Shown here piece by piece: positions 1 through 14,400 of a stretch of DNA of 64,000 bases. The notes beneath the pieces are model-generated. The model did no database searches, was not told where the DNA came from, and saw only the letters and a program-made list of their open reading frames with translations. The stretch's first letter is position 1; the number at the start of each line of letters is the position of its first letter. The position numbers and the translations under genes are program-made. The DNA comes from Astropecten irregularis (taxonomy: Eukaryota; Echinodermata; Asteroidea; Paxillosida; Astropectinidae), in the NCBI GenBank assembly GCA_963971285.1, contig OZ020246.1, forward strand, positions 18,707,217 to 18,771,216, read 5' to 3'.

Positions 1-2484
1 GAATGCGGAGGCAATGAAACAAGATTTTCAGGAATGAAAAACATCTTATGATTTAATGATCACACATACTTTATCAATTTAAATTAATGCTTGGTATTCT
101 TTGTACATACTGCTACCATCATGACTTTAAGTTGCAGTAAATGATTGCACATTGTTTTATGGTACAATCCTTTTTCGTTCACTGAACAATTTCTGACAGT
201 GACACTTTAGTAAGCTAAATGCATCATAAAAAATGCACACTGAACTTCTATGTAAAGGCAACCAACTCCCATAAGTCCCTTTAACGAGAAAATGCTTTGT
301 ACTAATGAGACCGACGCGGGCACATACACTGTGAAAGTAAATTTAAGTATCTGGTTGCCATGGTAGCTGAGTGATCTGAATGCATCAAACACCAGAGCCG
401 GGAGCATTCTTGGTCACTGACTGCATCCCTGACTGACTGAAGTCCAGCACCGTCTTGCTGTCTTGGTGATAATGTATGGAACCGTGTCACAGACAATCAC
501 TGTCAGTCATGCCCGACCAGGCCAGGCCAGCTACTGCCATGCCCATGCCCATGCCCAGGCCAGTGGTGATGGCAGTTTACTTGCTCAAACACGCTTGGCC
601 GCCATACATTTACCCCCTTCACGGTCTGTTACAGTAAGTCAACTGATTCGTAAAGGGGAGAAGGGAAAAATAAATACACATCTCCCCATGGCAGGATTTC
701 ATATCGGGACTATAACTCCAGAAATTGGCCGTAATGTAATAATTGCTGTTAATATTGTAGTACTGGGCCAAATAGAATGCACGGTCCAGTGGTGAACAAT
801 TACTTCTGCAAACCTTTTTTTTTGCCGCTGACAAACAGTAGCTGGCTGTTGGAATTGACTGATGTGATTTACATGTGATTTCAGCACAAATTTACAAGAA
901 TCGTCCATAGATTATTCAAAAGATAAACATATTGGATGCTGGACTCTTCTGTTTTATGGCCAGAGCCACAAACGCACATATCCCAAATCTAGTACCTTCT
1001 ATACACTGAAACAGTCATTTCTCTAAAACTGGCCTATTAAATTCAACCTGACTACACTGTTCGTAGAATGAGGTTGAATAAGAAATGGTCAAATACTATT
1101 TGTGATTTCCTTCCGTTGACGACATCCATTTAGTCTAGGGACTATTTATTTCCTCAGAATTATAGACACCTACATGTGACCTTTATTGTGGCAACACTGC
1201 TTGATATTTTACCTGCAGATCATTTTGTGCCAACTGAATTTGATTTTGAACATCTCTCTTTCCTTTTTTGTTGTTGTGGACGAGCGACTTGCATTTTTTT
1301 GCTATGTACAGTATTCCAGCAGTACTATTAGTGGGAGTGATAGCTCGACTCCTACTCAAAAGTCAGTGAAACTGTGTCACAACCCACGCTGTGCATGTAC
1401 TAAAAGGTAAGTGTACATGTACGTATGTAATCATGGGCATTTCCACAAGGCCAGAATTCTGTTATGTATTCATCATCAGAAGCAGTCAGTGGAGTTCACT
1501 GATAAAGCTGTCATCCCTTTTTTCCAGACATATGGGGGCGCTTTTCTAGTAGTCTCATTGAGGGGAGGGGGAAGGAGGGAGGATATGGGGGAGGGGGGAA
1601 TAATACCAGTCTATGATAGGAGTGGTGCTAATAGCAACGGGTCCACAGTACATGTAATCCAATTTTGAACGTCGCCTTGGGTTTAGACAAAAAAAATGTA
1701 ATGTAGCAATGAACCGGTCTGATGTCTTCGGGCACAAAAGAAATGTCAAATTTATGTTCATTGGTCACAATAGAGTCTACGAGAGATTATATGCATATAT
1801 TCATGAAGCTCCCCACACATGAACCATACTAACCTTTTATCTTATGCATTTCAGTCGAGTCTACATAATAATACTGACAATGATGACCAATACTCATTAC
1901 TAGTGCAAATGGCACTGGGTCCTTGTTCTTTCAAGTCTTATTCACAATTAACTTTTAAATCCCACACCGATAAAAAACATGCTTTCACAAAAGGTTGTAT
2001 ATTTTTCCGCCCATTATCTTCTCACTGGCAAAATAATGTAAACTGAAGAACTAGGCACTATGCCTGATAACAATAAACTGTACCAGGGAAATAAATTAAG
2101 TCTTCACTAAAAGGGTTCTAAAGATTTTAAAATTCTTTTGTTTCCCAGCACTCTGTGACTCTCAATGTACCCTAGGCTGGCATGTACAGGTTTTACATTT
2201 TTCCACCTATTACCTTCTCACTGGAAAAATTATGTGAACTGAAGAACTAGACCCTATACCTGATTCCAAGAAACCGTACCAAGGAAATACTGAAATGGAA
2301 GTCTTCACGAAAAGGGTACAACCTTTGAAATTCTTTTGTTTCCCGGCACTTTGTGGCTCTCAATGTACACTAGAAAGCTGGCATGTAGAATTTAAGCATT
2401 GATTGGAAATGGTTTCACCTTGGCCTTGTTTAGACTAATTAGTAGCTTGTTCTATGCCACCCGGTTCGAGGTTATAGTACTCAC
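1..2484. other. Non-coding DNA, presumably intron of the coiled-coil gene
   Basis: This stretch lies downstream of the last visible exon donor. It holds the diverged tandem duplication at 1996-2386 and a GA/G-rich patch near 1560-1600. I see no exon with coding character, though a short exon of the coiled-coil gene could be hidden. Confidence 0.6.
1996..2386. repeat. Diverged tandem duplication, period about 196 bp
   Basis: Two adjacent units share, in order, the blocks CTTCTCACTGG, AACTGAAGAACTAG, GTCTTCAC, AAATTCTTTTGTTTCCC and CTCAATGTAC followed by GCTGGCATGTA. The first unit begins near 1996 and the second near 2193. Divergence is roughly 15-20% by eye, with small indels, so this is an old local duplication. 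Confidence 0.8.
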
Positions 2485-5400
2485 ATCCAGTTTGAGATCA
2501 TGTTTCTTCAGCTGGTCCAGTTGGTCCGTCAGATGGGCGTTCTTCTCTTCCTGAGCTCGGATCAAAGATTCCAGCTGCATAATCGTGATTAAAATAACAT
2601 TTAGTTATGATTTTTGTAATGTGTGTTTCAGTTGAATCAAAAAGGCATAAAATAATAATATATATGCATCAGGCATGCAACTTGGACTTTATAACAAAAA
2701 AGAGGATATATTCAAATTTTAAACATACATTGTACAGTGCTTTTCACTTTTCAATGGCATAAGAGTGAAGTGAAAAAAGAAGAAGAGGAAATCAGCTGAT
2801 CCAAGGAATTAAGTTGCATGACTGATACTTAGAGCGTATTTGTTTTTATAAAGAAATAGTGTAAAGCGTTGTGATACCACTCTTGTGTAAGAACGCTAGA
2901 TATAAATGCCTAAATTATTATTATTATTATTAAATCCTTAATTGTTTTCTTGCATTGTTCCAAGTTGCATGCCTGATGCATTAGATCATTTTGTTTTTAA
3001 TTGTTCCAAGTCTTAAAGCAAGCTTTGAGTTTCACTTTCAGTTCTTAAAGTTCTTTCTTGAAAAAGGGGGAAGAAGATTTTGTGATGAGGCTTCTGACGA
3101 GCTCCCTGAGTAAAGAAAATTGGCAATTAGGATGCCCCATCAAAGGACTGTATGGCACAGTTTGGTACAGAATTTCACGTGTCTCTGGTTCAATCAAGCA
3201 AAGGTTCAGCTCACTTTCTTCTCTCATTCACTAAAAATTGTGCAATTTGACAACTTACAAGTCCCAAAGTCCCCAGTACTTCTTTGTATTCATTTAATTT
3301 TTGGGGAGGAGCTTAGAAAATTGTAATACAACTGTTGTACTTTGTAAATTTCCTAAACACCTTTACAAGGAGCAGTGTGTTTACACTAATGTCTACAGGT
3401 TAACCTGTAGATACAAACACACTCAAGGTACACGCAAACCTGTAGACAAAAACACACTAAAGGTACACAATGGCCTATTGAACTGTGCTGTGATTCACTC
3501 AATGTTTAAGTGCAGTGAATCAAATTTTCATGCGTTCAAAATTCACCAGAGGAATTCTACAAGGAAATTGATTCATATTTTAAATAGCCACTCTGCCAAT
3601 AAAGTATAGGTGGACTTTTCTCCAAATTCCCAGAAGGAAAGACTGTACAAAAGTGTATGGACGTGTTACAACCCGCTATACACTACTACACTTGTAGTTG
3701 TTGGAGTGGATTACTTAGATAATAGGTTTAATGCAAGTACTTCTAATGCAAGCGCTACGTGATGCATTGTGTCTCATTCACTGCGAGAGAAGAAGAAAAA
3801 AAAAAAGTCTTTTGGACATTAAATAATAAGTTGATTAAAACTCAGCTGTCTTTGTGCCATGTACTTTTGTGCAAAAGGTCAAGTCAGATTTTAGGCTCAA
3901 AAGGAATTAGCATTGACAGATGCAGATGAGGACTGAGGGGCTTGATGGTGATCGCTCCCTCTTGAATGGTTCCCTGGCATTATCTCTCCCCAACTGTTAC
4001 ACTATCCCTTGACGAGATCTCTGCATTAATTAAGAATATGACCCGTTCTGGGATGCTTGTCATAAATCACCTGGGGACTTTATCGCCATTAAGAATTCAG
4101 CCCTAACTGACGCATGCCTGTGCTGATAAGCTATCGCATGATCTAAGCGCTAATTACAGGTAGATCCCTCGCCGTGCTGCACTTTCTCTCCTCGGCCTAT
4201 CATTTCTTCTCTTCTCTCTCTCACACTCTCTGTGTTTCAATACGTGGACGTGACCGAGGGGCCCCGGTAAAACTTCAAGTATTAAAAGCCCGGCTTTTAA
4301 GAGAAAGGCAAGAAAAAATTAAACAGATGAGGGGCAATATTACGGGCACTCTGGCTCAATAAGTGTTAATGGGGACTCTCCAAGCTCCCTGGTAAGATGT
4401 AGAGTGGATAAAAGCAACTATGCAATTATCAGACCATCAGGCTAGATAACCAGTTACTATGCCGTTGTGCATCTCTCAATGGTGATGCGATGCACGGATG
4501 CTGTTAGTGTTAATACTCAATTGTTTTAATGCAGAAGGTGCTGTTCTGTAGGAAGGGTGGACATTTGATTTAAAATTGGTTATCATATACATTATCCATG
4601 TAACTGCTGTAACACTGTGTCATGTATGGTTGAATTTTAAATTTACATAAGGTTTGAATTTGGACTCCCTGAATTTTGTGGCGATGGATTAACCAGATAT
4701 TCTTAACCTCTCTCTACTACGTCAAACTCATCCTCTGAATGAATCACATCAACTTTTCATTTGAATACATCTTTCAACAGGTGTTATCTCCCTCGCTGCT
4801 ACCCACTCCTAATCCCTTACCCCGCCTAGTGCATCCCCTGCAATCCATCCACAGAAATGCAACAACATGCCCGCCCGCTTTCCTACAATCTGCAACCGAC
4901 GGGGGAGGAAACAAAGGCGAAGAAAATTGCCGGGGAAAGTTCATCACCTGCTAATAAGTTCAGGTAACCTGCACGCCAGGCTATCCGGACACAACTGACT
5001 TCCTAATGAGGTCCACCTCTAGCATCTGCACTAATTATAGCATCCCAAGTGCACTGATAAGTCTTTGCTAATGGCCAGGCACCGAGCCACCAGAGTACCT
5101 TAATGTTTGGAGAGGATAAGGGCTCTCCTGGATGTAAAACACTGTGTCCATTTTCTTGCAGGCTCCCGCGGGACATGTTTCCGCCATTGCTGCCACACCT
5201 CAAAGAAATTTACAGATAAGAAGCTCAATATGCGAGCGGTGTAATTCAACCTGAGATAATTTTTTTCAGAAATGATATAGCTATTCAACTTGATTGCGGT
5301 ACTGCTTTTTAGAAGGGGATGTTTTGTGGGATGAGTTGGTTTATAGCTGTCAGTGATTATATTTTATTTTTGATAGTTACAACTGGCACTACTGCAGAAC

Positions 5401-8400
5401 TTCCTGAGAAATTTAGCAATATCACATCAATTGGCTGCGGAGAGGCATTACTCAATTAGAAGATGTTGCGGTAGAAGATATACCCGGTATAATATAAATC
5501 AATGGTGTCGTGTAGTGGGCTTATCTCTATTTAGCTGATGGGATATGAAGCCTTCCACCTGCTTAAATAGATCATCAGTCCTTCATTAGTTATCCCGTGT
5601 CCTGTTAGTTAACTTTTCATCTAACTGCCATGAGGAGGAATTCATCGGTAAATGAACAAGCAGCACGCAACACCACAAATATAAACTCGTGAGTCATAGA
5701 GTTGCATGCTGAAAATTCCCCGCAAATGTTTATCCGCCGGAAAGCAATACTAAATACACACAAACAGGTACTCCTAGAAATGACTTGTTATCTGGGTTAT
5801 GGACCCAACTCTCTGGTCATGTACAATGTGAGGGGGGAAAAGTGCAAAGCCTGCGGAGTTGTTCATCTTCGATCAACAGCCTCAAAAGCTTCAATTTGAC
5901 GGAGTACTGTTTAGTCCCAGGAAGCACTAGTCAATGTTTACTCATCACTTCTGTTGCAAATTTTCTCATGCAGAGGGGAAAGAGGTTTTTTTTTTTTTTT
6001 TTAGGAACTGTTTTTGCTTTCATAATTGGCAGGATGAGACTTGTGTGCTGGACCACGGTGCTAATGAAGGAGTGCTTGGGGGTAGAGGAAGGTAGGGGCC
6101 TGTTTCAGGGGGGAAAGAAACGAGGGATGAGGTTTTGAGATGGATTGGTCAATGATACGTAGATCAGGAGAACTCAAGAACGCAACAATTACTGATGGCA
6201 ATACGTAGCTCTACATGAACAGGCATGCATTTTCTTGGACAGAATCAATCAAGAGTTAAAAATAGAAATATTGGACAATTCTAATATGTTAAGTGCACTG
6301 ATCTTACTGAATAATATAAATAAATAATTGCTTTATGCAACATGACAATAACACTCCGCACTAATGACGTCACACAAATGATTTGGCCAGTGCGCGCATG
6401 TACAAAATCCCTGGATGTCTGTCAAGCTTTTCATGCATGCACACACACAAGCACACCTGCCACACGTTTGCATGGTTGCAATGTTTGTCTGAGCCTGCTA
6501 TTTTTAGCGCAAGTGGGGCGCGCTACTGGTATATGTGGATCGGTTTGCGGAAACACCATGTAAGAATCGTTCGTACTTTCGCACTATTTCGTTCGCACTT
6601 CTCGTAAGGTCTCAATGTTTCGACTAGCCTGGTAGATGGGTATATGATGTCATTTGAACAGGGTCCATAGAGGGTACATTTACACATAACAGGGGCATGC
6701 CAACATTACAGGAGACACTTACTTATTGTGGAATGATTACTCGCATGCTTTCAACTATCCAACTATCAGCACAGTGCAGTTGAGATACTTGGGACATACA
6801 GCGGAGACACAAAGCAGTAATAAGTTTCCTGTACAGAGAACCATGTGATCAACCATGGAGGTATGACAGTCACAGCATAATGGCTGGTACTTACACTTAC
6901 AGATAAAAACCTCTGATTCTTTGGGAAAAACTATCTCTCTTTCCTAAGAAGATCAGAGTGTAAAATAAACCTACACATGTATAACTGTACAGTCCAATAC
7001 ATGTTCAATAGCACTCCGCACTTGCGCTAAAAATAGCACACCAGATCTCAGACAAACATTGCAACCATGCACAGCAGACGTGTGATGAGTCTGCTTGTGT
7101 GCATGCATGAGAAGTTTGTCTGACATCCGGGAATTTTGTACATGCGCGCGCTGGCCAAATCACTCGTGTGACGTCATTAGTGCGGAGTGCTATTATCTTG
7201 AAATGGTACATGTACTTTAAGTGGGAACAGGTTGTATCGGAGAGAAAGTTGGAAATGCATGGGGCTCATAATAAGTAATATGCCAAATGCAATAGGCCTA
7301 CCCCTACCACAACCAGAGCACTGGCATTTATCATACCGGTAATTATGTACACGCACACACCTGTCTGCAAGATGTAACATTCAACAGTTTGCAGTTTTGA
7401 AAAGTCTCACAGAAAGTTGTACACAAGCACATATACAAAGGGCAAAGCATGGTTCACAAAGATCCTATCCAGTATATCTACAACATTCCAGAAAGAAAAT
7501 GTAACTCCTGTGCCCCTAAAGTACAGTCAGTCCTTGGATTGTGGTACTTATGTTCTGCTAAAGAAAAGACAAGTAATTTAAACAAGGTGAGGACTTTCTA
7601 AGCTGGCCCCTAATGGTAATTTAACATCACCCACTGTGTCAGGATTCAGATCTGTACTTTGTGTATACATTAGATGTCTGGGACTGAGTATATAAGGCCT
7701 TATATACATGCCAGGCAGACAAAACAATGCCACCAAAAAAAAAAAAAAAAAGAACCCGGCAGCTAATTAGAAGACATGCATGACCTCGGCAGGGCAAAGA
7801 TCAAAGGATAAGAGCCCTTGTGAGGCACTGGTACTGATTGGCAATCAAAGATCCAGTAGACAGCCTGTAAACAGTCTTTGTCTGCCCACTGCCCATTAAC
7901 CACAATGAGTTCCACATCTGTTAAGTTTATATAATAAGCAGCCGACCAATCAGGGCCAATCAGAGAACAAGACTGTTGTTGAGAGAGAGAAAGAATGCCC
8001 TGGGATTTCTAGTTTGGTAGGGGGGGAAGGAAAGCAAGGGAAGGAAAGCAAGGCCGTTTGGAACATTAAAGAAAGAAAGAAACCCTTATGGGTCCCATTA
8101 TCCAAACTGGGTGATTAACACCCCAGGAGGGACATTTAGAGTTTTCTAATTAAAACACCAGCCAAGGATAGCTGATAATATAAAAGCTGCTGGGATTACC
8201 CAAATTAGGCTAGACATGAAACAGATCGAATGTATGTAAGCTTCATCAAGCACACAGGCCATTGCACGTGCACATCCATAACTTCACAACGTGCACATTC
8301 TGACCACTTGGGGTTTACAGGTTTGTCAAACTTGTTTCCCTAACTAAAAGGAAAATGAAATCCCCATCTAGTTCATCATCACAGTTGAGCCCCCAAAAGT

Positions 8401-11400
8401 CAAACTGATATGTACCATTTCTTGCCCTTTTCTGCTTCATTTGGTCAATTACCGAGGAAAAAAAAACGAGATGAAGGTAAATTGTGAGAATCTAAATTTC
8501 ACTCCCTAAAGAAATCTTCAAGAGTCTCCACTTCAAACATGAATGATTCTCAGATAAGAAGAAGAAAAAAATCACCTCTTGGGCAGCATTATAAGGCGCA
8601 TGAATTATTCAGAACTGTTTTTTGGGACCACAGGGCAGGTGTGAATATCCATGACATTCAGGGTTACAACCAAAAAAAAAAAAGGAAAAAGAGAGAAGAC
8701 ATTATGCAAAACTCACTCAACGGTGATGATCCTGTCTTGCCATTAACAATTCCTCTTTTGATAAACTGCACGATTGTAATATAGGAATGATTCCTATCTA
8801 ATCAACCAGTCTTGTCTGGTATTAAGGCAGCAACTCTCTGATACACTGTATTATCTATTCAAAGTTATTTTAAGATAAATATCTACATACAAAAAAACAA
8901 ATTAACACATATTATTAAGAATGTTGCTACTGCCTCTCCAACTGAAGAGCTAAGGCTATTGTCCAACACTAGAGGGCGCCTTCCTCACATGATAGGCTCT
9001 ATCGAGAGATTGACCATGCTAGATAAATAACTATTGACCTTAGTATAAAATTAAAAAATACTTTCACTTTTACAGTGAAAACAAATCCTTACATCATGGA
9101 GTTGTTCAGTCTTTGTGACAAAACTTTGTAACTAATATGTTAAGTTTTTTTCAATTGTTGGCAGGTCACCAAACCTTGATTTTTAATCTCTGCTTTCATT
9201 AATGTTTTCCAAGGAGAGCGAAAAAAAGAGCACCATAACAACTTAAAGGAGAGCTGCCTTTTTTCAAAACATCACATACATTTTTCCAGCCAACATTTAC
9301 CCTTTGCGGAAAATACCAAAATTGTCAACAGGACAAGCAAACTTGTGTATGTTCTCTTTTCCGACACCGGACACATGCAGAAACTTGCTTCAGCAAGAGC
9401 AAACTGCTCTCTTTATTCACTAGTATGATTAGGCTCTATGTTTATTTGAGGAGCTGAATTTGCAGCTCAAACATTTGTTAACGAGAGCAAATCACTCTCC
9501 TAAATTCTCTACGTTGATTTTAGTAGAGTGATTTGCAGCTCTCCTCATTTTTATTAAAATGAAGGCCTGCAGGTCAGTCATTGAGAAGAAAAAAAACTGA
9601 GTGTTTGTCTTCCCAAAACCTAATGAGTCAACATTTTCATAGAACATCCATTGATACACTTCCAAGGCAATTCACAGCCGGCTTTACATCCAAAATATTG
9701 AGAACCGCCAGGTTGTGATAATTTTTCCATTGTGATGCAAGGTATATAAACTGCACAAATAATCCTCCCCCTAAAAAATCACAGTTCAAAGGAGTTGAGG
9801 GTGCACAAATTATGCTATTTAGTAAAGGGAATCAACTTTGGTCTAAATTCATTCAGCCAAGCTGAATATTTGTGGCTTGAATCTGCCTGGAAGTCAGAAA
9901 CAAGTGCATGAGTGTACAATGTACACTACATACTATGCCACATGCAATGAATGGTCTAAACCACAGATATATGGTTAATCTCTTGTCACACTAATGGCCC
10001 CACCTCAGACATACTTCTCTCATTTAGTCAAATTCAACCTGTTCCAAAAACATTTTCTGAATGTTCACAAGTTATAACCTCCAAGTGGCGCCACCCACTC
10101 CCATATATCACATGCACATTATTCTTTAATGGATTGTGCAGCCTGGCTGTTTCATTCCCATTATTTTTATTGGCTTGGGGGCTGCCTTGGCAAACTTTTT
10201 CCCTGGCCCTCCTTTTTTTTTCTTCTTATAGGTACTTATAATTCTTCTCAGATACAGTACTGGTTCACAGACCTCCCATGTACTATCCCTGGCCCAGCCA
10301 ACATAATAACTGCATTTTGCAAGATTTATAGGCAAACCTCAAGGATCTTTGGTAAAAGCCCAAGCTGTGATTCATTAGGTCCCTCACTATAATGATGATC
10401 TCCTAATGACAACTGTCACACCTGAGTTTTTTAATCACTCTAGTAGAGATTTTACAGCTAATTCCGGATGGCCTCGCCTTCAGTGCCTTGCCTCTGGAGA
10501 AAGTCTTAAAAAGCATTAGGGTCCGTCCGTCCGTCCGGCTAATAATGGTTTTTCGACACAAATTACTTGTAAACAACTTCCCACAGTCGAGGTAGCTTAC
10601 TGTGCAACTTTGCAACAACAACAAAAAACAGGAACACTTAACAAACAGGTCTGATGTTCTATGTGTTTTCGCAATTAAATGAAATAATGTGACACAGCAG
10701 GGGGCTGCAAAACATGTTGTGATTTCAGAGGGTTTGGACCCAAAGAAATATTTAAGCTTCCTGCTTGTTTGCTGTTAGGTGCCGTCCAAAAATGTCAATT
10801 TAAATCCAATTTTTTATTCAGCTTGACAAAACAGATGGAACAAAATAGGAGCATGAACTCAGTTGCAAATATACTCTTTGGAAATGTGACACTGACAGGT
10901 GAATATTGTTCTAATTTGGGGGGCAATAATATTCATGTTTACAATTATGTAAATTATCACTGCAATGTCGTTTTGAATATTTTACATACATTAGCGATGA
11001 GTGGTGCAACAAGGTCATAGAAGACCTTTAGGTACGAACAACCTTGTATGAGAAAGATCCGAAAAATTTGACAAAGACGTCACTAAGTTGATATGACCTC
11101 CTTACAATGATGCGACATTGTATTGTCCATATCATAGTGATATACATGTATGCAGAGAGGAAAGTACGTGTAAATAGGGTTTTTAAAATAATATGTTTAC
11201 ATTATAAAAAAAATATATAGAGAGTTAAACCACTCAATCCTCCATGAAAATATTATGAGAGCAGACATCTTGAATTCATTTGTAATATAAAACATATTGA
11301 AATTGGACGGAACATATCATATCATTTGCATCAATGCAAAATACAACATGCACGTACAACCTATGTACACTTTTAAAGTAAGATACATAATATCTATAGT

Positions 11401-14400
11401 TGTGGCAAAAACAAGTGCTACATGAGCAACACAGGACTACTGTATGTTTGTTGTTTGCATGCACTGATCAATGACATGTTCATTAATGAAGAAATTGTAT
11501 ATCTCAATTTCAGTGTATTCGCATAAATAACGAACCATGATGTCATACAAATGCAGATATACATGCAAACAGATCTACTATATTTTCAATTTTCCATATG
11601 ATCTTTGTGCACAATCATGGATGCATCCTGCAAGGTTTCAATGCGCACAAAGTGAGTGAGTTGGCACATATTTCTCTAGTCTGTGGGTTCGAAGCAGGTT
11701 ACAGAAGGTGGCAAATAATATCAGGAAGAAAAAAAAAATACTCAGGATGAATATTTATTGGACTTGATAACTCAGTGTACATAAATATTTTAATTAAAAT
11801 ATTGGGCATATCCAGTGCCCCAGGCAACATGGATCTTGAACGTAGCGATGACAGGTGCCCCACAAAACAACGGATCTGAAAACTAACACTTTAGTTTATA
11901 GGGAAGTGTATAGTGGAAGGAAAAGGGGAGGGCAGGGAAGGGGGAGTGAACAGTGCATGGAAAATACAGCTGAGCTAAGTGGTCAAGAACTGTAACAGGC
12001 TGGAATCTCACCAACAGAGGTATGAGAAATTTCCCACACGGAATATAGGCCTCTACCTCATTGTAGAGTAAGTACAGGACAACTTCTTGGTGTCAGGCAA
12101 GAATCTGCCACCTCATTGGATCATTTCAAGTTCTCGATTTCTATACTAGTGCCAGGGCAAGGGGGGTCAAAAGCGAAATCCAATCTTAACTCATTGTCTT
12201 TAGGAAGAAGCTCGGGACGTTAAAAGCACTCAAACTATCAAACACTTTTGAGACTGAATTAAGCTACTCGCAGAATAAAAATGAAGAGATATTGGGGAGA
12301 TGATTTCTCAGCTGAAATGTGTTTTAACGGGCCTGATGTGAACAAACAACTTACTAGCTCAGGCTGTATGCAGATAAGGAGGATGGGAAAGAGCTTATTG
12401 GTCCCCCTGGAATCCATAGGCCTCTAGATAAGATTCCACTTTTGGTTCAGCTGTGTAGTGGAGAGGCCCCATGGATTCAAATGCACACATCGCATCATTA
12501 TCAATATTATTTCAGTTTCTGGGGAATATTTCCCTCCCAACTTTCTTTCCCTCATTTTAATGAACGTGGGTCGTTAAATGCGATGAATCTGAATGAGTTA
12601 TGATCTATACCTGCGGGACTGTCCAAGGGGATATAAGAGTTGAATAAGACAAGTTTCTCTGTGTATTTTCTAAGGTGTCCTTTGGAAGGTCTTCCGGGGG
12701 AAATGGCCTTGTTAGTGGGGAAAAGTCCAGAATTAAACCACATGTAATACCCTTTGGGATCCACTCAAACAAAAATGTGTTCTTTCAGCAGGGGACGTTT
12801 TGTTTGCTTTGCCGTGGCAAATAAAATGTTTCTGGGCTACTACAGAATTGCTAACCTTTTGACATTATTGCAAATTTCTTTCAGTAGTAATTCCATTCAC
12901 TGAATAAACTTAATATTATTGTGCTTTCACAGGAGTACCTAATTAACTAGGTATTAAAACCAAGTTCATGAAACCCAAGCAGCAACAATATTTTTTAAAA
13001 GTGTAGTCCTTTTATGTCATAAATGTCCACTCAAATATACATCCACGTACTTGTACGAAACAGAAGAGAATTAGAGGTATGTAAAGAAAACATGCATAAA
13101 ACATAAACGAAGTAAAGGCACTTTAAGCCAGTATAAGGCTTGTCAATAACAAATAATAATCTTGATGGAAACATGGATTAGGCAAACACTTGTTCATCAC
13201 TTCAACCAAAGTACATTGAATGGGCAACCAAAAACCATTTATTCAATGCATACGGAGGGGGATTAAGACAAGACAAGACAAGACAAGCTCGTACAAGTTT
13301 TTAAAGCGTAATGAAAAACAAAATGGAAAAGACAACCAATCATCTGGAAGGGTAAAGGGAAATTAGGTATAGCAATATCTTGCAAGAGAAAAAAAAAAGA
13401 ATGTTTGAAAGATGACAGGAAGACTTTGGGAATGATTTAAGGAAATTCTTGGAGGAAAGGATGAATCTTCCTTGTGAAATTGACAATGGCCCTATGAGGG
13501 TTCCCGTTATAAAGGAGTAAGAATTCCAGGAGTGGTCCATAGTATATAAATGCAAAAATGCAAAAAAAAAAAAAAAAGGCAAATGGCACCACCCTTTATT
13601 TGTTCCTAGGGTCAAACCTTTCCCAACAATGGAAAATAGACAATAAATCTATATCAATCTCCTTTTGAAACAGAATGCAACTTTGCTTGCAAAGCCAAAA
13701 TAATTTGTACAAACATCAGTAGCATTTTTTTAATCAAAGTTATAGGTCCTAAAGGTTCTGTTTTCTTAATCACATGAAAAATCTTGGGGGAAAACACATA
13801 CTTGCAAATAGCTTAGTTTGCTAATATTCACAAATAGTTATTTTGTTCCAGAATTAGTTTCAGAGATCATATTTCTCTCTCTTAAAAAATCACAGAGGTG
13901 GTGAACAGAAAACAAATTATGACTAATCAGCTTCAGCTTCAATTTCTGTTTTTTTTTTTATTAGCATGGATACTTCATCACAGCAAAAAAACATTTGATG
14001 ACAGGAATTTAGAATGTATGCAAACTGTGGGTTTTTCATAAATGCTGAACAACATCTTCATTATGAAAATTAGAAAAAACAATTAAAATCGTAAGATTTG
14101 GGGTATGTTGCAAGTGAATTGAAAACATAGTTCATACAAAAAGTATGTTTAGTGTTTATTTTCCATTGAAAAAATGAGATAAATGAAGTCACCCACATAC
14201 ATGTACATTATGTACCACAGAGATGCAACAGTCTGTAATTTGTTCAACATTTTTTTGACCGTTCATGTCTGTGTGCAAAATACCTTAATACTTTGGACAT
14301 CTTACTTTGACATGAAATAAGATTTTACAATTAGACCTACAGGCAGTAGAATACAAGGGCAAGAGATGATGGGAATGTCACTTGTGATTATAAACCAAAT

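Noticed and set aside
11676..11700. Possible tRNA B box (GTGGGTTCGAAGC)
   Set aside because: Deviates from GGTTCGANTCC and no A box or cloverleaf is present.
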